Shown: positions 56,695 to 64,000 of the stretch, piece after piece
Layout of the letters: every line of letters starts with the position of its first letter
How positions within the stretch are numbered: the stretch's first letter is position 1
Assembly (NCBI RefSeq): GCF_000764305.2
Contig: NW_025946698.1
Location: 1 to 64,000, forward strand
Origin: Hyalella azteca
Lineage: Eukaryota > Arthropoda > Malacostraca > Amphipoda > Hyalellidae
Direction: 5' to 3'
DNA: 64,000 nucleotides
Program-made: the position numbers and the translations under genes
Notes under the pieces: model-generated
Told to the model about the DNA's origin: nothing
Seen by the model: the letters and a program-made list of their open reading frames with translations, nothing else
Databases searched by the model: none

Positions 56695-58953
56695 CAACAC
56701 TGCGTTTTGTTATAGCCGTCGCACTTTACCGAACATAAGTGAAGGTAAGTGCAGACATCATTTCTAAAGAATTTGGGCTCTACTAATCAGTAGCACGGCC
56801 CCATAGAGATTAAAAAGGTTAAAGGTTAAAATTTTCGCCCTCTCTGTAACCGTTTTCGCTCTTTCTATCACACATTATGTCTCGTAAACGATGACATAAT
56901 GACATTATTTGGGTTCATTTCACTGAATTGGTCCCATCACTATATACGGTAGGTAATCATCATCTTTAGATTAGTGAAATATATTTGGTGCCCTTTAAAA
57001 TGAAGTATTATTAATCGTTAATTGTCATCCTCGTATATCAGAGCCTGCTGGCAGAAACCAAGAAGGATTATAAATATAGCTTGTCCCTCCCGCTACATAA
57101 TTGGTGGCCAGTATGTACGTATGTACGTGGGACTGTCGCGGCGATCGTATCGTGGATCAATCTGTGAGGTTAAAAGCTCTTCTTTGGACGTTTCGCTTGC
57201 CACTTTGTTCAGATCCATCTCCTGCATCTCAGTCGCCCGCCTACTCTCGATTGTTTTAAAACCGATTTGTACCAGTAAATTGGAAGTTTGTACAGTATCT
57301 GAGAATGACTTAACAGTTTTTAGGAGTTGTTGTCGCGTTGGGAACATTAGTTTTTACGAACTAAAATCGCAAAATCTGCAACAGCTTTGGAATTTAGTGT
57401 CACATTTCGGCCAAGTGTTTAAGAGAGGATGTTATCTCTGTCGCAATCGCATTTACCGGCTTGAGGAGAGTCCAATATAAGCAGTCACTTCCACGGTCTT
57501 AGCGAATGAACCGGTTTGTTACTGGGAAAATTCGGGTAACCCTGATTAATTTTCCTCTGTGTGGCCTAACTTTTCCCCTCTTTCGCCTTGTTTGTCGTCA
57601 CCGACGGTGCTGCCTCCACAGATCGAGCTTTGCGAACTAACAGTCTAGACATCCGCTACTTCATCGGACCCCCTCATTTGCAGAGTTGGAGTTACTATTT
57701 CAGCGCCGCTTCTGCATCTGGAAGTCCCAACTTGTTATTCCGGTCTTGACGGCAAGGTGTTCTCCAGCGGACTACGGCTATAATGTTTAATTTACAATGG
57801 GACTTCCACGGACGCTGAAAGTGAACCATCTGCTCACTGGTAGCCATCTGCCTCATCTTGATTGATGACGACAGCGATCAAAACATTACATCGGATTGCA
57901 CGACCAGCTCTTTTGATGGTTAGTGGCAAAGGTGCAAGATGCCGGAGAAGAATGTAAGGTTCTTTGGAGTTCAAATACCGAAAATGAGATGGGAAGAGAC
58001 GCTCAAGGGTTACGCGACGGGTTTTGAAGACGCATTTAGCAGGACTATATCGGAAAATTCCTAGGAGAAGCCACCGACTTCGTGATTAATTCTTTTTTAT
58101 CGCATAAAATTTCGCAAGGATGTTTCCACTATGATTAGAAAGAATGTGTGCGCAATAAGGACATGTATTTAACATACTGTACCTAATAAAGTGAATGCAA
58201 AGGATCTCCGTATTTTAAGATTGGTTTAAATCCAACGAGAATTGTGTTATTCATTTTCATTGTGTATTGTTAATTAGTTATCTCTTTCGGAAATCTTGTA
58301 TCAGCTCCCTATTTTGTGATGTATTTTGTAGTTTAGGTGATTAGTGCGTGGTCTTGGGGAAAGAGGAGGGTGGTTAGTGGGCCAACAACTATGGGCCGCG
58401 CTTGGAAAGCTTCACCGCGCACAGCTCCGAAAGCAACTATAGGATTCAAATCTGAATACTAACAGAATAAGTAGCTTTACTCGTATTTTGAGATTCTCTT
58501 AAATCATGGATTATACCTTCTAGCTGTGAAATATTTCTTGAATTGTTTTATATCATCCACGTATCGTGGGGTCCGCAGGGCCACACCACGTATTACCCGC
58601 AACACCTGCTACGTATCAGAGTGTGCAATTGTTTCTTTGCGTTGGTCAATATGTAAATCATGTCCGATACTTAGATCTATAACCCTGAATCGCGGGATTG
58701 AGCAATTGCCTTTGACTGAAATTTTTTTCTTGAATACGGTAGTGCCGGTGGACAATTTGTATTTTTTGTACTGGCTTTTGTTTTCTATCATTTCTGAAAA
58801 TTGTGTGCTTTAGGTAGAATGAAGTTTGGCTTGTTGACTCCACCTGCAAGGCCGCATCTGGTTCAGGTCCGAGTATATGCACCGAGCTGCTTCGTACGTT
58901 TGGCTATCATGATAGTATACCACATATGTCACGCTGCCATGGTATTACATGTC
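56695..58953. other. intergenic DNA with unassigned frames
   Basis: A minus-strand frame (57093-57347) has protein-like, charged composition (KVASETSKEELLTSQIDPRY). A TTTGCGATTTTAG acceptor-like site lies just upstream, but the product is not recognised. GGGCCAACAACTATGGGCCG (about 58379-58398) resembles GGGCCAACTTTTGGCCGCGC next to the left end of the 56.1 kb element. Confidence 0.3.
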
Positions 58954-58955
58954 TA

Positions 58956-59284
58956 CAGGGTCATCAATATTTAGCGTCACATTGTTTTTTTTTCAAAATC
59001 AAAACACTCGCAAAACAGTCAAATGTGTCGTATGGAACCATGTCGACTGTTCTCCGGAAGCACCTAAAGTTGTCCCCATTCCAGCATGTCAAAAAACACC
59101 AACTGTCTGCTCAAGTTGTTGACAAACGCCTGCAAAGATCCAAGATTCTTCTTTCCCGCATTCATGATGGCACGCTGCCAAACCTCGTTTTCAGTGATGA
59201 GAAGATATTCAATGTTGAACACCACTTCAACTCCCAAAATGATCGAATTTGGTCGAAGAATGGGACGAAGGATCCCGTGTGGTG
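58956..59284 (+). mobile_element. DD37D mariner fragment, second copy
   Basis: The left terminus CAGGGTCATCAATATTTAGC follows a TA (58954-58955) and matches the TIR of the 25.3 kb element. About 30 bp later the frame is already in the second helix-turn-helix (TLAKQSNVSYGTMSTVLRKH). It runs to the first catalytic box (LVFSDEKIFNVEHHF, QNDRIW) and then stops at an N. An internal deletion has removed the N-terminus. The catalytic half after the first Asp is absent, replaced in the assembly by a minisatellite. Confidence 0.85.
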
Positions 59285-59285
59285 N
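59285..59285. other. single-N join cutting the mariner fragment
   Basis: The transposase frame ends exactly at this N and a 41-bp repeat begins after it. The junction is therefore an assembly join and not a proven genomic breakpoint. Confidence 0.6.
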
Positions 59286-59417
59286 TAACTACATACGCAT
59301 GCATAACGGTGAGTGCGTATTGCTGCCAACTACATACGCATGCATAACGGTGAGTGCGTATTGCTGCCAACTACATACGCATGCACAACGGTGAGTGCAT
59401 ATTGCTGCCAACTGCAC
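59286..59417. repeat. 41-bp tandem repeat, about 3.3 copies
   Basis: The unit is ACTACATACGCATGCATAAC followed by GGTGAGTGCGTATTGCTGCCA. Copies differ by one to three bases. Confidence 0.93.
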
Positions 59418-61840
59418 ACGCATATCATGAAACGTATTCGTACATTACCTCATTCTTCAATGCCTTTTTTAGCAATGGAAAAATATACGATTCTGATGAA
59501 AAGAAAAGGTTAATTTAGCGGCGATGTCAAGACTTCCAATACAGTAAGAGTTTACGCTTGTTCATAGTACGCTGGGGCGATAAACCGACGATGCGCAATA
59601 AACTTAGATTATAGAAACGTCGTCAGCCGCCAAACGCTTACCGTTTTATAGTCAGCATTTTCTGATGATTGTGTTTTAGAAGTCCGAACACCAGTGCGCA
59701 TGTTTATCGCGACACTATACGCTGCATAGTGCGTATTCTACTGCGGTATTTCGTCGATTGTCAATGCTACCACGCATGAAATAATTTATACGCTTTGATT
59801 TATGTGTGGCTGACTGCTGCGTCTGCTGCCTTGCTAAGAGCGTTTTGACTATAGTTTGAATGGATGTGCATGTTGAGTGTGTTAGTGCTGAGACAATAAC
59901 ACAGGCTATTTGAGCAATATTTTTTTTTTAATATGCGGCAGGATATGGTTACAAAAAGTGTTTAAAAAAATTAAAAAAGGCTCAACACATATCGAAATTT
60001 TGCATCACCTTTATTTTTTTAGTTTTCGGATGTAGAGAAATTACGTATACAGTAAGTAGGAATTACCAATTAAACCCGGGACCTGAGACCATTTGTTTTT
60101 AAATATTTTTGTCACCGCTGATTGAAAGTCTTTGACAGATAATACTAGAATTCAAGGTATTTTATATCCAGCCTCCAATTTTCTATAATCACCAGGAAGA
60201 AATTGGGCTGAAAAGAAAAAAATCATTTTGGAAACGTAAATTAACAATTTGCCTTATAAATTGCCGGGTTTTTTGAATATCCACTATTTTAAAATGTTAG
60301 CTAAAACATACAACTTAAACAGACCGTGCTTCAAAATCTTAATTTCGTACTTTTTTATTCCAAGAATATCATTTCTATATTTCGCTTTCTTTTCTTCACT
60401 CTTACTTTATGAGACAGCAAAAGTCTTTTTTATTTTTTATTATTGCACAACTCTTTGAGGTTGAGTTCTAAAGTTAAAACATGTGTTAAGATGACCAGCT
60501 TGATAGAAGAGACCATAACTTAATCATACGCATGCAAGATTTCATCGCCCATTCCTTCTTGACTAAGAGAACTTTCAACATTTTCATCTTAGCGTGTATT
60601 CTATTTTTCCTTCTACATTTCCAATGCTCAATCACAGTAATAATAGAGGCCCAAGTACACGTCCAAGTATAAGTTTGTAGTCGGTGATTGGCGGGTTTAG
60701 CTTGAAAAGCCGTCAGTGCTCGGTCGGCGTAGGGGCGATCTCGCAATTTTTGGCAGAATTCCCCCTGGTATTATGATAAATAACAGACTGAATTCTCTAT
60801 ATGGTAATTAACTTTAACCATGTAAATATAAACCTCAAGTAAGAGCTGTTTATTGGAGCTGTCTTTTGACGGCTGATTACTCGCTACTAAGACTATTTTG
60901 TGTATAGCTAATTTCATACATTTTCTTGTGTCCTTACCTCTTGTGTAATCTTCACTATTTCTATTAGCTTTTCATATTTGATTTAATTTTTAAATCACAA
61001 TAATTGCTAATCTCCAGCAAGTTACGTCTGTTTTAATTGTTGGGAATTTGGTTCATTTACGTGTTTTAACAGCTTCAAATTCTGAACATTCATTGCCCTA
61101 TATAGGACCAACGATAATTATTTTCTAGTGTAGAATTAGTGAGTGTATTTTGTGGTATTATTGTAAAGGTCATAATCCCGTTTGATGATAATCTTGCATT
61201 AATTAATGGTCAAGTTGAAACTATACGGCTCTGTTCGCTAGATTTCGATTTCACTGCTAATTTTCGTACCTAACTAATATAATGTTAGGGACCGCCTTTA
61301 AATATAATAATTTCATCGATAAGTAGGTTACGTGTTATGTCATTTTGCTTTTTAAGTCAACTATTACGTCACCTCGTCTAGATCCGTCATGTAACTTGTC
61401 ATTGCTAAGTGATCCACCACAGAGGTTAGTACCTGAATTGTTTATCGTGTTAATCTTTCGTGTTTATGTAGTGGTGGTTTTTCTGGTGATATTGAATATT
61501 TATATTAGGTTATTATTCATGTGTTATATATTATTTCGTTAGCGTTACGTTAATTCAAGTCTTTAATTTGTATTTATTCTTGCTTTTCAGGGAGGTTCCG
61601 AACTTGGGACGTGATTAGGAATTAGTGGGCAAGGGCTAGAAAGACACGCGGTTTATAGTTTTTATAGTTTTGTTTTCTTGTATTTATCGTTCATTTATTA
61701 TTATTGCTTTTCATTCCTTATTTTTATTCATCCTTTAAATATGATCACTGGTCAAGTGTTCGGGGTCAGAGAATGCTTATTTATTGATTAGTCCCCAACA
61801 ATAAATGGAAAAGATATGCATGAAACATAGATGATTTGGG
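59418..61840. other. intergenic DNA, no gene seen
   Basis: It contains a dispersed-repeat scrap at 60683-60716 (GGTGATTGGCGGGTTTAGCT, then TGAAAAGCCGTC). Otherwise AT-rich and unassigned. Confidence 0.4.
60683..60716. repeat. dispersed repeat fragment (GATTGGCGGGTTTAGCTTGA)
   Basis: It matches 39526-39553 and the first half of 49013-49095, ending in the same AAAGCCGTC word. Confidence 0.6.
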
Positions 61841-62012
61841 TGTCAATGATACGTCCATGATCATCGCTAATGATACGTCCATGATCATCGCTAATGATAC
61901 GTCCATGATCATTGCTAATATCACGTCAGTGATCACCGCCTATGATTGACCGTTGATCCTCGCTTATAATATGTCCATCATCATCGCTTATGATGTGTCT
62001 ATGATCAAGGCG
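61841..62012. repeat. 24-bp tandem repeat, about 7 copies
   Basis: The unit is AATGATACGTCCATGATCAT plus CGCT. The first three copies are nearly perfect and later ones are degenerate (GTCAGTGATCACCGCC, GTCCATCATCATCGC). Confidence 0.92.
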
Positions 62013-62062
62013 TATATGTTCTACGCCTAGAGATTTTATAGAGATGAAACGAGACTCTGCCG

Positions 62063-62131
62063 CGTTTTGCTCGAAAGGCCGTCAATGATTGGCTGATGAA
62101 CTTACGATCTCTTAACTTTTTTTGAAAGTAT
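62063..62131. repeat. dispersed repeat (GATTGGCTGATGAACTTACG family)
   Basis: It is near-identical to 49036-49095: AAGGCCGTCAATGATTGGCT, then GATGAACTTACGA, then CTCTTAACTTTTTTTGAAAG. Confidence 0.8.
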
Positions 62132-62352
62132 CGGTCCAGGACACTCGATGAATTTCCCATCACGTCGCGAATCCTGCAGTGTTACACTTAATTTTTCACC
62201 GTAACGTTTCTCCTTTAAGCTTGAGTCTTCTGATCGACGGCCTCTTTCGTTGCGAGAGTTTATGGTACGAATATCACTGAAAAAATATAACTCAGTACTC
62301 ACTGCAGTGAGTGACAGAGAGCGCATTTTCTCGTCGACGAAAACTTGAGGTC

Positions 62353-62384
62353 ACGGACAGACGGACGGATAGACAGACGGACAT
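62353..62384. repeat. GACG/GACA microsatellite
   Basis: Short tract of ACGGACAGACGGACGGATAG followed by ACAGACGGACA. Confidence 0.8.
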
Positions 62385-63179
62385 GGCGAGCACAATAGTG
62401 CATTTTTTCCATAAATGAGAAAATGCGCTAAAAAGTTCATGTATTCATATACGAAAGACTGATAATTTTTTCTGACAAGAAACCTCCTGAACCTTTGGCG
62501 CCTTACATTTTCAAGTTTGCCCCAGGAAAATTTCATCTATATTAGTTCCTTCTTTTGTAAGTGCATTGGCAGTAGTTCTACTGGAGAAGTTTATTTCATC
62601 ATAGATTAAAAAATGAAAAAGTCTGTTATTAAGTTGAACATTTTGTCTAGAATTGCTGAAATTTCCGTTCCGTCTGCTTTTCCTCTTAGCTCTGGGCTGG
62701 ATCGATATCTGTGAAGCCAAACAACTTTCCAATGCCAATTTTAGCAGGAAATAACAGGTTCTGTGGCTCCCTTTAAAGCAGTTAATTTTTTTCACGCTGC
62801 AGTGTGAGTATATGTATTTAATAATGACTAATTGTTATGTATCCACGTTTTTTTAAACCTTTTTGCTTTTGGATATTGAAATTTGTAGCCCCTGTACAAC
62901 TAATATAAAAAATGTCCCGCAAGTTGTGCATTTAGTATAAAATACTTGTGAATAATGAACAGAGAATTCATTGCTTTAGATTTTCAGGGTGGATCAATTC
63001 CTCAGATGACATTGGTTGATCACGACGTTTACTTCGGATGTAACAACATTCATTTTCACGTTATATGAAGCGGTGAATAATGTAATTTTAATGGAAATAA
63101 GTACATGATACAAGTAACTAGGATACAACATGAAAACCAGAACCAAAAGAAAACTCCGAAACAATCTCAAAGATCAGAA
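62385..63179. other. intergenic DNA, no gene seen
   Basis: No recognisable gene. The minus-strand frame at 62511-62795 lacks a known domain. Confidence 0.4.
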
Positions 63180-63255
63180 AATCCGGTAGTTATGAGATGG
63201 ATAGCTGGAGCCCATCCGTAGAGATGAGGGCTTCAGCTATCGTATACGGTCGGAT
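63180..63255 (-). mobile_element. Penelope-like element scrap (GIY-YIG C-terminus)
   Basis: The minus strand reads YTIAEALISTDGLQLS and then LPDF, aligning with LAIAEALIIKQESPAIN and TTGF of the 27.9-29.1 kb copy. The matching nucleotides are ATCCGGTAGT, ATAGCTGGAG and GAGGGCTTCAGCTATCG. Only about 75 bp remain. Confidence 0.75.
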
Positions 63256-64000
63256 AGGCTAAACAAATTTTAAAGTACTAACTTGAACCTGCCTTTCGAT
63301 CAAACCACGTCATCTGAAGAATTGTCCGCAACTTAAAATTCAAATCAATGAATTCTCTGGTCAATAATCGCGCGTGTTTAAACAAGCTAATTTTGCCACC
63401 TAATATTAATTTAGTATGAAATTCGCACATATTTTTATTTAACGTTAACTCCACTTGGCTCCTGCTGATGCCAACATTTGTAAGGAAAATAAATTGATTC
63501 GGAACGTTAGTAGTTAGTGTAGTAGTTAGTTAGTACCTTTATAGGTCCGGCATTTCAGAGCCGTTCACTCTATGTATTATATATAAACAATTAATGGACG
63601 CTTTGCGAGACCTCTGAACGGATCCACCAAACTTGTCCATGGATTAGAAAACCGCATTCAACTCGCACACCGTCACTGCTCGCCGGATTGCAACTCTTTT
63701 CACTGCTCTGGCTGCTTGGCGTGACGATGCTTTTCCAGTTTGCTTGTTCAGTTGTCTCAGCTAAATTACCCAGCGTCACTATTTCATTATACAATTTTTA
63801 CTGTTACTTTTCTCATGTCATTTCGTTGACTTTGAGCGAGCAGCTTGCAACATGTCTGGTCGGCCCCAAAGAGACATTGTTCCCAGAATATAAACAAATA
63901 AGATTAGAATGTGTGAAAATAATGTTTAAATAATATAAATTAAGAACATGAAAAACATGGAATATGATATATTAAAATCTAAACAGAAATACTCTCGTAA
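63256..64000. other. intergenic DNA, no gene seen
   Basis: A plus-strand frame at 63688-63933 starts with a hydrophobic stretch (LFSLLWLLGVTMLFQFACSV) that resembles a leader, but no splice or domain context supports it. Confidence 0.35.

Noticed and set aside
56640..56766. CPECERAFNT, resembling the start of a C2H2 zinc finger
   Set aside because: There is no following His pair at the right spacing, and the bases are the right inverted repeat of the 56.1 kb element.
62297..62312. 16-bp palindrome ACTCACTGCAGTGAGT
   Set aside because: Short, isolated and with no repeat or gene context. Palindromes of this size occur by chance in 64 kb often enough to ignore.
1..64000. tRNA, 5S or other structural RNA genes
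   Set aside because: By eye I found no paired A and B box (TGGC..AG..GG and GGTTCRA) or cloverleaf. A covariance-model scan would be needed to exclude them fully.

Overview
The window is animal nuclear DNA, most likely from an arthropod. The evidence is short exons separated by long AT-rich introns with GT-AG (one GC-AG) junctions, a protostome-type variant ionotropic receptor (IR) gene, DD37D mariner and Penelope-like elements, and abundant minisatellites. A crustacean is plausible, but the sequence alone does not fix the species. There is no operon structure, CRISPR array or recognisable rRNA or tRNA gene. It is a draft scaffold: it has one 455-base N gap (46568-47022), six single-N joins (1366, 4917, 13109, 17675, 45733, 59285) and an uncut Nextera mate-pair junction adapter (45669-45704).

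Layout. 1-14 kb is gene-poor. It holds a 34-bp minisatellite, two copies of an ACGTTGAAAC-rich dispersed repeat, a 227-bp MITE with TA target duplication, a 30-bp minisatellite, a TATA-bearing GC-rich block, a decayed reading frame of unknown origin (about 8.0-8.75 kb), and two abutting minisatellites (12.5-14.3 kb). 14.5-23.9 kb on the + strand carries the main gene, a divergent ionotropic receptor. Nine exons are recovered: signal peptide, N-terminal region, start of S1, M1/pore/M3, S2 and M4. The distal S1 half is missing next to a single-N join and a highly homogeneous 20-bp satellite. 25.3-26.4 kb is a decayed DD37D mariner. 27.9-29.1 kb is a 5'-truncated Penelope-like retroelement with a GIY-YIG endonuclease, abutting a 30-bp repeat array and a TATA box. 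30.16-31.43 kb holds two phase-compatible exons of an AT-hook protein.

33.5-35.2 kb is a hAT-like non-autonomous element, and 37.2-38.2 kb is an internally deleted Tc1 element with about 210-bp inverted repeats. 39.6-48.2 kb is dominated by minisatellites and the assembly gap. 48-64 kb is mostly unassigned, with further minisatellites, an inverted-repeat element with a GGCCCGTTCACACT-type end (56.1-56.7 kb) that encloses a hammerhead-like Penelope terminal motif, a second truncated DD37D copy (58.95-59.28 kb), and a Penelope 3' scrap (63.18 kb).

How it works together. The only host genes I can support are the IR, presumably a chemosensory, thermosensory or hygrosensory membrane receptor, and the partial AT-hook gene, presumably a nuclear DNA-binding protein. 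The rest is mobile-element debris and satellite DNA. I found no convincing new multi-gene system. The most unusual items are the intronic satellite whose unit carries splice-like signals, the long decayed frame at 8 kb, and the two hammerhead-like Penelope termini.
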